Shown here piece after piece: positions 9,775 to 18,406 of a DNA stretch of 64,000 nt (position 1 is the stretch's first letter; every line of letters starts with the position of its first letter). The DNA comes from Burkholderiaceae bacterium (lineage in GTDB: Bacteria; Pseudomonadota; Gammaproteobacteria; Burkholderiales; Burkholderiaceae_D): assembly GCA_031291325.1 (NCBI GenBank), contig JARLJG010000037.1:1-64000 (forward strand). The letters run 5' to 3'. Made by a program: the position numbers and the translations under genes. The notes beneath the pieces are model-generated. The model made no database searches and had not been told where the DNA came from. It worked only from the letters and a program-made list of their open reading frames with translations.

Positions 9775-10476
9775 ATGGTCGACTACACCGGATATATTGC
9801 CGCCATCGGCGCTTTGGGAACTGCGGCATATGGCGTCGTCGACGCCAGCAAACTCTTTCTTGGCGGCCCGTCGAACCACGGGTTCAACTTTATCTCGGCC
9901 TTGGTCGAAAAGCTCTTTCCCGACCAAGGGCCACTCGGCTCCGGGCTTTCGCGAGACGATCTGGTGGACACCTTGCGCGCCAACTGGATCAACGGCGTCG
10001 CGTTGGACGATCAAAAGGGGAAAGCCAAATCCTTGGTCAAGCTGATGCTCGACGAAAAAACCGCGCCGACACTGGCCGCTATTACCGGCGTCGACAAAAC
10101 GGCGTTGTCCGCCTTCGCAAATTATGTTCCGGGCGATTCGGCCGCGCTCGATCCCAAGCAAAAGGATGCCTACGGCCGCTTCGATCTGGCCCTCACCGCA
10201 CTATTCGATCAAGCTTATCAGCGGGCCGATCAGATGTACCGGAACTGCACCAAGGGTTGGGCAATGGCGGTCGCGGTTATTTTGGCGGTGCTGGGAGATT
10301 GGGATTTGATTAGTCAGGCCGATCCTGCAAAACATTTTTCCGATTTCGCGCTATCTCCAAACATATTCGCTGCAATACTCGTCGGCATCGTCGCCACACC
10401 GTTGGCGCCGGTGGCGAAAGATCTGAGCAGCGCCGTCACTTCCGCAATTCAGGCATTCCAGTCGATCAAGAAATAG
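9775..10476 (+). CDS. Hypothetical protein with C-terminal hydrophobic segments
   Basis: 233 aa; I do not recognise the family. The N-terminus has a short hydrophobic stretch (YIAAIGALGTAAYGVV) without a classical signal peptide. The middle is soluble and helical, with charged residues. The last third has two hydrophobic segments (GWAMAVAVILAVLG and NIFAAILVGIVATPLAPVA), followed by an amphipathic tail ending in Lys. This suggests a membrane-associated protein. A GGGAGAG ribosome site lies upstream of the ATG. The next gene starts 5 nt after its stop, so the two are almost certainly co-transcribed. A LexA-type box lies upstream. Function unknown. Confidence 0.7.
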   Translation: MVDYTGYIAAIGALGTAAYGVVDASKLFLGGPSNHGFNFISALVEKLFPDQGPLGSGLSRDDLVDTLRANWINGVALDDQKGKAKSLVKLMLDEKTAPTLAAITGVDKTALSAFANYVPGDSAALDPKQKDAYGRFDLALTALFDQAYQRADQMYRNCTKGWAMAVAVILAVLGDWDLISQADPAKHFSDFALSPNIFAAILVGIVATPLAPVAKDLSSAVTSAIQAFQSIKK

Positions 10477-10481
10477 TTCTC

Positions 10482-11339
10482 ATGACCTACTTTCTCGATT
10501 TGCGCGCGCAACCGGTAGGCGGCAGCGTTTCGTCCTACGTCAAGGTGTGGGCGGACGACATGCTTCTGGACGCTTCCGGCATTCCCGACCTGGTGCAAGG
10601 ACAAGACGTGCTGCTGGCGACGCATGGCTTCAATGTGGATGACGCAGACGGGCGACGAGCGCTGGGGGCGTGGGAATCGCTACTAACGCTTTCGGGAACG
10701 GTTTACCTTGCGGTCTTGTGGCCTGGCGATTCGTCCTGGGCGCTGGGCCTGGATTACCCGTTTGAAGGCAACGTCGCCATCGAAAGCGCCAAATTGCTTG
10801 CGTCCTTCCTTGACACCCAAATGAGCGGCGCAAGCTCCATTTCGTTTGCATCGCACAGCCTGGGCGCCCGCTTGCTGCTGCAGACGGCGAAATTGAGCAA
10901 ACGCAAATTCCGCCGCGCCGTCATCATGGCCGGCGCCATCGACGACAATTGCCTGACCGGCGAATATGCGGGGGCCGCAGCCAATTTCGAGAGCATCTCT
11001 ATCCTGGCATCGAAATCCGACGAGGTCCTTGAACTGGCATTTCCCCTGGGGAATTTCCTCGGCGGGATATTGACCAAGGACTCGCCGTATTGGCATGGCG
11101 CCTTGGGCCGCTATGGTCCGAACGGAACGCCGCCGGCGGGCGTGTCGATCCATGCGCATTGGGAGATACCGGCCCCTTGGGAATTTGGACATCACAATTA
11201 TTTGCCGGGCGATCCGGTGCCGCCAAAACGCGCCACGCCCGTGGACGTGCCTGCGCCGGACACCCCAAAGCCGCCGGACTTTCCGCTCGGCACCTCAAGT
11301 TGGTCGGCTGCATTTGCTTCGACCAGATTGGAGCCGTAA
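10482..11339 (+). CDS. Alpha/beta-hydrolase-like protein
   Basis: 285 aa. The central segment fits an alpha/beta hydrolase: strand and oxyanion region VLLATHGFNVDD (~45-56), a nucleophile-elbow-like S-H-S-L-G at residues 124-128 (Ser126 the candidate nucleophile; the first Gly of the GxSxG box is Ser), then VIMAGAIDDN. A His-rich stretch near the end (HAHWEIPAPWEFGHHNYLPG) may supply the catalytic His. No signal peptide. The C-terminal ~35 residues are Pro-rich and probably disordered. It follows the 233-aa gene by 5 nt and precedes the DUF1906 gene. It resembles the DUF900-like esterases only loosely; substrate unknown. Confidence 0.7.
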   Translation: MTYFLDLRAQPVGGSVSSYVKVWADDMLLDASGIPDLVQGQDVLLATHGFNVDDADGRRALGAWESLLTLSGTVYLAVLWPGDSSWALGLDYPFEGNVAIESAKLLASFLDTQMSGASSISFASHSLGARLLLQTAKLSKRKFRRAVIMAGAIDDNCLTGEYAGAAANFESISILASKSDEVLELAFPLGNFLGGILTKDSPYWHGALGRYGPNGTPPAGVSIHAHWEIPAPWEFGHHNYLPGDPVPPKRATPVDVPAPDTPKPPDFPLGTSSWSAAFASTRLEP

Positions 11340-11448
11340 CCAATCGACGCACATGGAGTGCAATGCCGTTGCGGCATATCGACTTGCAGTTATTACAAGA
11401 CTAACACACACTGTCTTTTTATAAATTACATTGGAACGGGAGATGACG

Positions 11449-12135
11449 ATGGCTTTCTATGCGGGATTCGACACGGCGACCTATCCGGGCAACGCGCAAC
11501 TCGACTGGCTCAAGGCCAATACCAATCTGAGCTGGTGCGGTTACTATCTGGCCCCTGCTCCCAGCCACGGCAATACCAGTTGGATGAATAATCGCGCCTA
11601 TCTGAGCGCTAGCGGCTGGGGCCTCCTGCCCGTCTACCTCGGCCAGCAAACGAGCGGCCCCGGCTCGCATATCATCACGGCGGCACAGGGACAACTGGAC
11701 GGAGCGAACGCCGCCAATCTGGCCGGCAGCGACGGTTTTGCCGCCAACAGTTACATCTACCTGGATATTGAAGACGGTTCGGTCTTGAGTGCCGCCGCAA
11801 CCGCTTACGTCCAAGCCTGGGCGAAGGCCGTCCTGCAAGGCGGCTTTAGCCCCAGCTTCTATTGTTCGCATGGAATTGCAGCGCAAGTCCAAAGCATTGC
11901 GGCGGCGATCAATCCACAAACACGCATCTGGGCTTACCGCGTGTCGACCACCAGCCAGCATCCTTACACCGGAAGTATCCAAGGCTTCCAGGCCAACGAT
12001 CCGGCCGGCTGCGGCTTCGCCGGTGCGGATGTGTGGCAATGCGAGCAAAACACCGTGCTGAGCCTGAATGGTGCGCCGTCTGGCTCGATGATTGTCGACC
12101 TCAGTACGTCGCGGCTTGCCGATCCCAGCGCATAG
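11449..12135 (+). CDS. DUF1906 (Rv2525c-like) glycoside-hydrolase-like protein
   Basis: 228 aa. It resembles the DUF1906 family, TIM-barrel proteins related to glycoside hydrolases: AGFDTATYPG at the N-terminus, LSWCGYYLAP, GLLPVYLGQQ, YIYLDIEDG (acidic residues where a catalytic acid would sit) and DVWQCEQN near the end. I chose the ATG at 11449 because GGGAG lies 6 nt upstream; the ATG at 11443 would touch the ribosome site. There is no signal peptide, so export, if any, would need another route. It is third after the 233-aa protein and the hydrolase, but a 109-bp gap with a tataaatt element may hold a separate promoter. Members are often linked to cell-wall or phage-like functions; the role here is inferred. 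Confidence 0.75.
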   Translation: MAFYAGFDTATYPGNAQLDWLKANTNLSWCGYYLAPAPSHGNTSWMNNRAYLSASGWGLLPVYLGQQTSGPGSHIITAAQGQLDGANAANLAGSDGFAANSYIYLDIEDGSVLSAAATAYVQAWAKAVLQGGFSPSFYCSHGIAAQVQSIAAAINPQTRIWAYRVSTTSQHPYTGSIQGFQANDPAGCGFAGADVWQCEQNTVLSLNGAPSGSMIVDLSTSRLADPSA

Positions 12136-12279
12136 ACGCCTTCGCCCGACAAATCCGCTTGGCGTGCTGAGCCGGTCGACCGCATGTTTTCTGCATCGCA
12201 GACGCACTCATGGCACAATTGCCACCTCATTTGCCCGGGCGAGGCTTCGGCTGCCGTCCGTCGATCAGGGATACGCAAG

Positions 12280-12675
12280 ATGGCCGAGCTGGTTCGACAA
12301 TTCATCCGTTTTACCGGCGCCGGACTCACTTCCGCAATCGGCCACTACGGGCTGCTTATTTTCCTTACCCAAGCAGTCGGCATCGATGCCGTAGTGGCAT
12401 CCGCTGCCGGCGCGACGCTGGGCGCGTGCATCAACTATGCGATGAACTACCGCTTCACTTTTCGCAGCACCAAGCAACATCGGGAAAGCGTGACAAAATT
12501 TGCGCTGGTCGCCTCGGTCGGGCTGGTGCTCAATACTTTCTTCATGTGGATCGGCGTGCATCTGCTCGCTGCCAATTACCTGTTGAGCCAGATCGTCACC
12601 ACCGGCCTGGTGCTGATTTGGAGCTTTATCGGCAATCGCTATTGGACTTTCAGCCACCGAACCGGCGGCACTTAG
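12280..12675 (+). CDS. GtrA-family membrane flippase
   Basis: 131 aa from the ATG at 12280 (MAELVRQFIRFTGAGL); the open frame extends upstream but the family begins here. Four predicted membrane helices and the GtrA signatures are visible: FIRFTGAGLTSAIGHYGLL, NYAMNYRFTF (mid-protein) and IGNRYWTFS at the end. GtrA proteins are thought to flip undecaprenyl-phosphate-linked sugars across the inner membrane for modification of O-antigen or other polymers. The gene converges on the GtrB-like glycosyltransferase gene, and their stop codons overlap (12672-12675), which supports a joint function. Confidence 0.88.
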   Translation: MAELVRQFIRFTGAGLTSAIGHYGLLIFLTQAVGIDAVVASAAGATLGACINYAMNYRFTFRSTKQHRESVTKFALVASVGLVLNTFFMWIGVHLLAANYLLSQIVTTGLVLIWSFIGNRYWTFSHRTGGT

Positions 12676-13643
12676 GGACTGCGGCTTCCACCGTCGTCGG
12701 CGACAAGCTCGCGCACCAGGTACTCCGGGCGAGCCTTCACTTCATCGAAAATTTGCGCCAGATAAGCGCCCAGCACGCCGATGCCCAGCAAGTTGGCGGA
12801 ACCGAAAAACAGCACGACCACGGTGATCGAGGTCCAGCCCGACACGGCGATATCGCCAAACCAGGAATACAGCGCTTGCAACAGCAGCAGAAACGCCGCC
12901 ACCATGCCGAGCAGGCCAAGACGGAAAATCATGCCCAGCGGCTTGGCGCTATACGAGGTAATCGCCGAAATCGCCAGCCGGGTCAACTGCGCCGTGCTCC
13001 ACTGGCTGCTGCCGGCGATGCGCGGCGCAACGTCGAACGCAACGTGGGTGGTGGCGAAGCCGGTCCAGACCGTCATGCCACGGAAGAAGCGCACTTTTTC
13101 GGGAAAGGCCAGCAGTGTATCGACCACGCGCCGGTCCAGCAAGCGAAAATCCGAAGCGCCTTCGAGATCGAGTCCGGTCAACACGTGCATCGTTTGATTG
13201 AACATGCGCGCCTGCAACCTGGAAATGAAGCTATCGGTGTCGCGCCTGGCTTTCCGCGCCGCCACGATCTGCGCGTTGCCGGCGCGCCACGGCGTCAATA
13301 ATTCCGGCAGCAAGGCCACCGGGTGCTGGCCGTCGGCATCCATGACCACTGCCGCCTGTCCGCGCACATGCCGCAAGCCGGCCAGGATGGCGGCTTCCTT
13401 GCCGAAATTTCGGGTAAAGCGCAGCCCGCGCAAATGCGGATAACACGGCAATTCCGCGCGCAATCGCTCCCAGGTGTTGTCGCGGCTGCCGTCGTCGACC
13501 ACCCATACCTCGTAGCTGGCGCAACACTGCGCCAACATGCCGAACAACTGTTCCAGAAAGGTCGAGAGTCCATCCGCTTCGTTGAAGGCTGGGACGACAA
13601 TGCTGATTTCAGGCGGGGCGTCGGCGATCGCGGTCGTATTCAT
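12672..13643 (-). CDS. GtrB-like family 2 glycosyltransferase (polyprenyl-phosphate sugar synthase)
   Basis: 323 aa. The N-terminal GT-A domain has VVPAFNEADGL, VVDDGSRDNT, the LRGLRFTRNFGKEAAI block and the VMDADGQHP metal site. Two C-terminal membrane helices (GLLGMVAAFLLLLQALYSWFG and SITVVVLFFGSANLLGIGVL) and the tail QIFDEVKARPEYLV are typical of bactoprenol-glucosyltransferase/DPM1-type enzymes. It should transfer a hexose from a nucleotide sugar to undecaprenyl phosphate. The start at 13643 overlaps the stop of the upstream 873-aa gene as ATGA, fixing the start and implying coupling. The opposing GtrA gene would flip the product. Confidence 0.9.
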   Translation of the reverse strand: MNTTAIADAPPEISIVVPAFNEADGLSTFLEQLFGMLAQCCASYEVWVVDDGSRDNTWERLRAELPCYPHLRGLRFTRNFGKEAAILAGLRHVRGQAAVVMDADGQHPVALLPELLTPWRAGNAQIVAARKARRDTDSFISRLQARMFNQTMHVLTGLDLEGASDFRLLDRRVVDTLLAFPEKVRFFRGMTVWTGFATTHVAFDVAPRIAGSSQWSTAQLTRLAISAITSYSAKPLGMIFRLGLLGMVAAFLLLLQALYSWFGDIAVSGWTSITVVVLFFGSANLLGIGVLGAYLAQIFDEVKARPEYLVRELVADDGGSRSP

Positions 13644-16261
13644 TTCGGCAAATCCGGTTGCAGGGTCCATCTATTATGCGGGAATTCTTCCCGCAAACGG
13701 TTGGCGTAAGGCAGCGCTTGCGCAAGTTGACCATCTGCCGTTGCCAGCTTGGCATAGGTATAGAGACTTTCGGGAAGCCAATAGCCGTGGTAGTTGTCGC
13801 ACAGTTCGCGGTAACGCTGCAGGGCTTCGGCTTTATTGCCGGCGCGTTCGCTCGCTTTTGCCGCCCAGAACAGCGCTTCTTCCTTCTTCGCCGGAGGACG
13901 CCGCAAGCGGTAGCCTTCCATGAAAGTGTCGCTCGCTTGCCGGAAGCGCCCGGCATTCATCTCCAGCCAAGCCTGTTTGTACACCCGTTCCGGCGAATGG
14001 ATTACAAGATAAGCGCCGATTGCCAGCAGCGCAATCCAGCTGCACAGCAGCGGCGTCCAATAGACAAGGCCTACCGCCGCCTTCTTCGCCTCGGGCAAGG
14101 CCGCCGGGCGCGCGACGCGCAGCACCAGCAAAAACAGCGCGCAAAGCGCCGCCATGACGGTCGCGCCGATCCCCAGCTTGCCGATCTGCGTATGGCCGTA
14201 GACCAGATGGATTTCCCGTTCCTGCGGCACCACCAGCATGAAGCCGGGGCCGGCAATCTGCAAGCTGCCCTTGGACGCCAGCTGCCAGCGCGGATGATAA
14301 GCCACCTTGATCAGATGCGGCTTGCCGATTGCTTCGGTCTCGAAGATCAGTTCTTCGCGCGACAGCAGCTTTTCCACCACCGGCGTGGCCGGCGCGGCAA
14401 CGCCATCGATGCTGCCATGAACATCTTCGCCATGCTCACCATACACCGGCAGATAGGCGTCGAAACGGGTGTGGCTGCGATACCAGGCAAACGCATCTTG
14501 CATCCAATCCTTCTGCGGACGCACACGCAGCGCTTGTGTGACGACTTGCGCCAAATGGCTGTCGAAGTGCTTGAGCCGATACAATGCAAACGGCGGCGCT
14601 TCGGCGATCTTGGTAAATAGCCCGCTGCCGTCGATGGCCGCTTTCGCTTGCGGGCTGCGCAACAGCAAGGTGTCGGCATGCAGGAAATTCATGTGCCTGG
14701 CGGCGAACTCGGGATCGAGATTGCCGCTCGGGAAGCGCACCAGCGGCGACGACGGATGCGTCGATACCTCAGCTTGCAATTGATAGATCGCCGGCCCCAG
14801 CACCGCCGATTCCATGTAGAGGCCTTCCAGCACCGGACGATGGTTGAGGAACATCGGCAACGCTTCCAGCGACCGCGTCGAGCCGAGATCGTTGTTGTCT
14901 GGGTCATGCTCGAATACCAGGCGCGGACTCCATAAATCGCCTTTCATCGCCGGAAACAGCGTGCTCAAATTATTCCACTGCGGCTTGGCGTCCAGGCCGG
15001 TATGGTTCCATAAACTCCAGTCGGGCGCCCGTTGCACCGTTGCGCCGATCAAGCCAAGCATGCCCACGCACAGCGCTGCGGCCAGGGTGTTGCGGGCAAA
15101 CGCGGTCGAGCGCTGGCTCTCCCCATTGGATTGCGTGCCGACGAAGGCAAGCGCCTGTCCGGCTATCCAGCCGCAGGCAATGGCGCCCAGCAGCCATACC
15201 AGCGGGAAAAACCGGATGTCGGCAAAACCCAAACTGTCGCCCGCAAGGAAGGCAACGGCTGCCAACCCGGCGGCGCTGGCGAAAAAGCAAGCGGCGTTGC
15301 GTTGCTGTGCGCCCCAGCCGCGCCGCACGCTGGGCAGCGCCAACAAGGCTGCACCCAGCAGGCCGGCCACCGCAAAGGGCAACAAGATAATCGGCAAAAA
15401 GTCGTGCCAGCCGTCGGTGGCGAACGATGCGTCGTTGGGGATGGTCAAACCATGCATTTCCATCATCGGCCACAACCAGCCGCCCAACAGCGCGAAGGCC
15501 AGCAAATGTCCGCGCAACAGGATGCCGGTGGAGCGCCACACGCTGCGTAGATTGCTGCGCCAATCGCCGCCGAACGCATCTTGCAGCAACAGAAAGCCGG
15601 TGGACAAACCAAGGATCAGCAGCGGAAAACCGTGCGAAAATCCGCTGGCTGCTTCCAGCAGTGCGGCGGTTAGCCAGCCGCGCCCTTGGTGGATCGCCCT
15701 GGCCCACGCCATCATGGCCAGCACGGCGAAGGAGAGGCCGTAGCTATACGCGAATTCGCCCGACAAGGTCGACAACAGGTTGCCGCCCCAGATGGAATTT
15801 TGCTCATGCAGCAAAAAGCCCAGCGTCGCCAAGGCCGCCAACAGGGCCGCATGCCAGGAAAAGCCCAGCCAGCGCCGGCTGCAAATAAAAACCGCGCCCG
15901 GCAACAACATCGAGGGCAAGAACGAGCCCCATTTGAACGCCGATGCAAGTCCGAGGAATTTCGACAGCACGGCGATGACCATGAACGGCAGCGGAAAATA
16001 ATACGAAAGAAAGGGAAAGCCGCCGAACACTTCCGGCACCCATGGCAATATGTGCCCGGAAAACAGCAATTCGTCCGCATATAGCCGCGCGTACAGCAAG
16101 TGCGATCCGGCGTCGCCGCCGGTCGGCCAGTTGTCGGAGTTGAGGAAGCCGACGCCAAGGATAGACGCGACGATCGCCGCGCAGGCCAGCGTCACCGCCG
16201 ATTCGCCCAGCCACGCGCACAGGCGCGGACGCTTTGCAAATGCGTCCCAAAAAGCGCGCAT
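13640..16261 (-). CDS. Large polytopic membrane protein (PTPS-related), GtrC-like
   Basis: 873 aa. Many hydrophobic helices in residues ~20-420 begin after a short cytoplasmic tail. The first extracytoplasmic loop holds GGDAGSHLLYARLYADEL, the Asp/His pattern of the 6-pyruvoyl-tetrahydropterin-synthase-related membrane family and reminiscent of GT-C glycosyltransferase catalytic loops. A soluble periplasmic segment (~430-700) and two further helices follow, then a TPR-like helical C-terminus (~750-873). The start at 16261 shares its A with the stop of the preceding gene (TGATG). In the chain 278-aa protein - this protein - GtrB it is the best candidate for the acceptor-specific glycosyltransferase. 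The transferase role is inferred from context. Confidence 0.75.
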   Translation of the reverse strand: MRAFWDAFAKRPRLCAWLGESAVTLACAAIVASILGVGFLNSDNWPTGGDAGSHLLYARLYADELLFSGHILPWVPEVFGGFPFLSYYFPLPFMVIAVLSKFLGLASAFKWGSFLPSMLLPGAVFICSRRWLGFSWHAALLAALATLGFLLHEQNSIWGGNLLSTLSGEFAYSYGLSFAVLAMMAWARAIHQGRGWLTAALLEAASGFSHGFPLLILGLSTGFLLLQDAFGGDWRSNLRSVWRSTGILLRGHLLAFALLGGWLWPMMEMHGLTIPNDASFATDGWHDFLPIILLPFAVAGLLGAALLALPSVRRGWGAQQRNAACFFASAAGLAAVAFLAGDSLGFADIRFFPLVWLLGAIACGWIAGQALAFVGTQSNGESQRSTAFARNTLAAALCVGMLGLIGATVQRAPDWSLWNHTGLDAKPQWNNLSTLFPAMKGDLWSPRLVFEHDPDNNDLGSTRSLEALPMFLNHRPVLEGLYMESAVLGPAIYQLQAEVSTHPSSPLVRFPSGNLDPEFAARHMNFLHADTLLLRSPQAKAAIDGSGLFTKIAEAPPFALYRLKHFDSHLAQVVTQALRVRPQKDWMQDAFAWYRSHTRFDAYLPVYGEHGEDVHGSIDGVAAPATPVVEKLLSREELIFETEAIGKPHLIKVAYHPRWQLASKGSLQIAGPGFMLVVPQEREIHLVYGHTQIGKLGIGATVMAALCALFLLVLRVARPAALPEAKKAAVGLVYWTPLLCSWIALLAIGAYLVIHSPERVYKQAWLEMNAGRFRQASDTFMEGYRLRRPPAKKEEALFWAAKASERAGNKAEALQRYRELCDNYHGYWLPESLYTYAKLATADGQLAQALPYANRLREEFPHNRWTLQPDLPK

Positions 16262-17097
16262 CACTTGACCCCCGCACGCCGCCATGCGGCAAAGGGGCGC
16301 GCCAGCACGGCGCCCAGGGCCAGCAGCGCGAGCGCCAGCGCGGCGCAATAAAAGAAGATGCTGGCGTCCAACCAGGCGACGCGCTGTTCGCGGCTGTGCG
16401 ATCCGCCATCGTTGACATTTTGCGCGACCAGGCCGGCGTCGGTTTCATGCAACAATATGGCTGACGGTCGAGCTGCGCCGAGATAGAAGCGGGCGGCATC
16501 CATGCCGGCGCGCCATTCGATCCGGCGCGCCGGCGGCTGCGTCGACACGTTGCCGACCGGATGGCGCAGCGGCACAATGCCCTCCTCTTGCGGCCACAGC
16601 AACCAACTGGCGTGGATGCTTCCATTCGCAGGCGGCGCGACCGTCAGCCAGCCGTCCGCATAATCGACCTTCAAAGGCGCGGGCGCAGGCGGGGCCGGCT
16701 TGAACAGGGAAATTTGTCCGAATCCCGCGCCGGCTTGGTCGAAAAACCGCACCATCACCGGTTGCAAACGCTCAAGCGGCGAAAGGTTTTCAACCGGTGT
16801 CGCCACGTCCCAGACGAAACGGATTTTTTCGCCCCGCAACACTTGCGCCGGCGCCGACATTCCCGGCAATAACGGCAGCGCTTGCCAGCGGCCATCTGCA
16901 GTCAGACGCAAGACGACCGGATAATAGGCGCTGCTATCGCCCCGATTGGTCAAAGAAAGACGGTCGCCATCGATGGCAAGGTCGAAGAAGATATTTCCGG
17001 CAAAGGCAAGCGGCGCAATGCACAGAAGGAGCAACGAGCAGGCAGCCAATATGCCAATACGGTAGCGAGCAACCAGGGACGTTGTGTTGATGCGCAT
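16261..17097 (-). CDS. Exported hypothetical protein with C-terminal membrane anchor
   Basis: 278 aa; not recognised. The N-terminus carries a signal sequence (hydrophobic IGILAACSLLLLCIAPLAFA, cut after ~33). The exported part looks beta-rich (residues ~35-235), and one membrane helix near residues 245-265 is followed by a short positive tail, giving a periplasm-facing protein anchored in the inner membrane. The stop is fused to the start of the 873-aa membrane protein (TGATG), so the two are translationally coupled with the GtrB gene. It is the first gene of that three-gene operon. It may help present an acceptor to the transferase, but no sequence feature proves this. Confidence 0.65.
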   Translation of the reverse strand: MRINTTSLVARYRIGILAACSLLLLCIAPLAFAGNIFFDLAIDGDRLSLTNRGDSSAYYPVVLRLTADGRWQALPLLPGMSAPAQVLRGEKIRFVWDVATPVENLSPLERLQPVMVRFFDQAGAGFGQISLFKPAPPAPAPLKVDYADGWLTVAPPANGSIHASWLLWPQEEGIVPLRHPVGNVSTQPPARRIEWRAGMDAARFYLGAARPSAILLHETDAGLVAQNVNDGGSHSREQRVAWLDASIFFYCAALALALLALGAVLARPFAAWRRAGVK

Positions 17098-17201
17098 CGT
17101 TCGACATCGAGCGGTGACGGAAATTGGGCAGTCTAGCGTGATTCGTCAACGGTGTATAGAGCGACGAGAAGCTCCCTGGGCATTCGCGTGAAGGCCGTTC
17201 C

Positions 17202-17421
17202 TCCCCTCGCCCGCTGGCGGGCTGGTCACTACCCACAAGTGCATGCAAGGGCTTGGCTCCTCTCTGCCCGCTTGCGGGAGAGAGGCGGGAGAGAGGGTTT
17301 GTCAACCGCATAAAAACCCTCTCCCCTACCCCTTGCGCGGGCCGCCCTCTCCCGCAAGCGGGCAGAGGGGAATGCAGCGCCACCACTTGTGGGTAATGGC
17401 CAGCGCCAGCGGGCGAGGGGC
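17202..17421. repeat. Nested long inverted repeat (REP-like)
   Basis: Outer arms cccctcgcccgctggcg (17203-17219) and cgccagcgggcgagggg (17404-17420) are perfect complements. They continue inward as ctggtcactacccacaagtg against cacttgtgggtaatggccag with few mismatches. Inside is a second pair built from ctctgcccgcttgcgggaga and cctctcccgcaagcgggcag. The CTCTCCCGCAAGCGGG core is of the type seen in dispersed REP-like intergenic elements of Proteobacteria. The element fills the gap between the exported-protein operon and the Ni/Co transporter gene. The whole ~220-nt stretch could fold into one long hairpin. Confidence 0.75.
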
Positions 17422-17439
17422 GGAGCAAGCCGCGTTGCG

Positions 17440-18279
17440 TCAATCGGTGCTGCAGGCAGGATCCTCGACCGCTGCGGAGAAGTGTGCCCGGTGCATATTG
17501 CGGGCAACCAGATAGCCGATGACGATCGTCACAAAAATCGCCGCGCCGGTCAGCAATTCCTTGCCGTCGGCCCAGGCGTCGATCAACTCGGACGATAGTT
17601 TCGCGCCCTCGAATGCGGCCACCAGCAAGGCGCTGCCGGCCAGCAACAGCGAAAAAAATCGGCCCGCCTTGCGCACGAAAGACGCGCTGCGGGTAATCAG
17701 ATGGGCGACCAGCAAGCCGTTGATCGTATCGGTGAGCACCATCCCGAGCACGAAACTGAGCGCCAATGTCAGCGTGGCAGACATGCCGCCGTGGCTGTCC
17801 CCGGCCAGGCCGAACCAGGCAGCGACCGCCATCGCATCGAAGGAAAGCGCAAACAGCGCACCGACCAGCAAGCTGCCGGCAAACCCGCGCGGCAGCGGCA
17901 AACGCATGATCCAGGCAGCCATTGGCGACACCGTAGAGCCGGCTGATCGCGCGTCGGGATACCATGCATTGCGCATATTGACGATCCCGATCGATAACAG
18001 AAAAACGATGGAGATCCAGGCGCCCAGCGGGTCGAGCCAGCGCGGCAAACCGCCACTGCCCCAGGTCTCGAGCACCCAGGCCGCCGCCAGCACCACCACG
18101 CCATGCCCGGAAGAAAACAGCATGCCGCACAGGCGCGCCAAGCGTGGATGCCCCTGGCGGGTCTGCAGCCGCGCCAAACCGTCGATGCTTGCCAGGTGAT
18201 CGGCATCGAACCCGTGCTTGATGCCAAACAAGAGGGCAAATGCCAACAGGCTGGACAGGCTTAGAGAGGGTTCGGGCAT
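17440..18279 (-). CDS. Nickel/cobalt transporter (NiCoT/UreH-like)
   Basis: 279 aa. The signature HX4DH is present as HGFDADH (residues 22-28) in the first hydrophobic segment (LLFGIKHGFDADHLASIDGLA); family work links these His/Asp residues to Ni2+/Co2+ transport. About six to seven hydrophobic segments follow, with further conserved stretches MLFSSGHGVVV and LFALSFDAMA. The start at 18279 has GGAG 6-7 nt upstream; the longer frame is unlikely. It is shorter than classical HoxN (~330-350 aa) and has the motif very near the N-terminus, which is closer to UreH-like members. No nickel enzyme is encoded nearby. Confidence 0.82.
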   Translation of the reverse strand: MPEPSLSLSSLLAFALLFGIKHGFDADHLASIDGLARLQTRQGHPRLARLCGMLFSSGHGVVVLAAAWVLETWGSGGLPRWLDPLGAWISIVFLLSIGIVNMRNAWYPDARSAGSTVSPMAAWIMRLPLPRGFAGSLLVGALFALSFDAMAVAAWFGLAGDSHGGMSATLTLALSFVLGMVLTDTINGLLVAHLITRSASFVRKAGRFFSLLLAGSALLVAAFEGAKLSSELIDAWADGKELLTGAAIFVTIVIGYLVARNMHRAHFSAAVEDPACSTD

Positions 18280-18406
18280 GGGCGTCTCCGGCGGTTGCAT
18301 GAAGTTTATTGCATTTATCATACAAACGCCATCGGTCGAAAGATAATTTCGCCGTGGACGCAACAGCAACGCGCTTCAAGCCGGCCCCGACCGGCGAAGC
18401 ACTACA

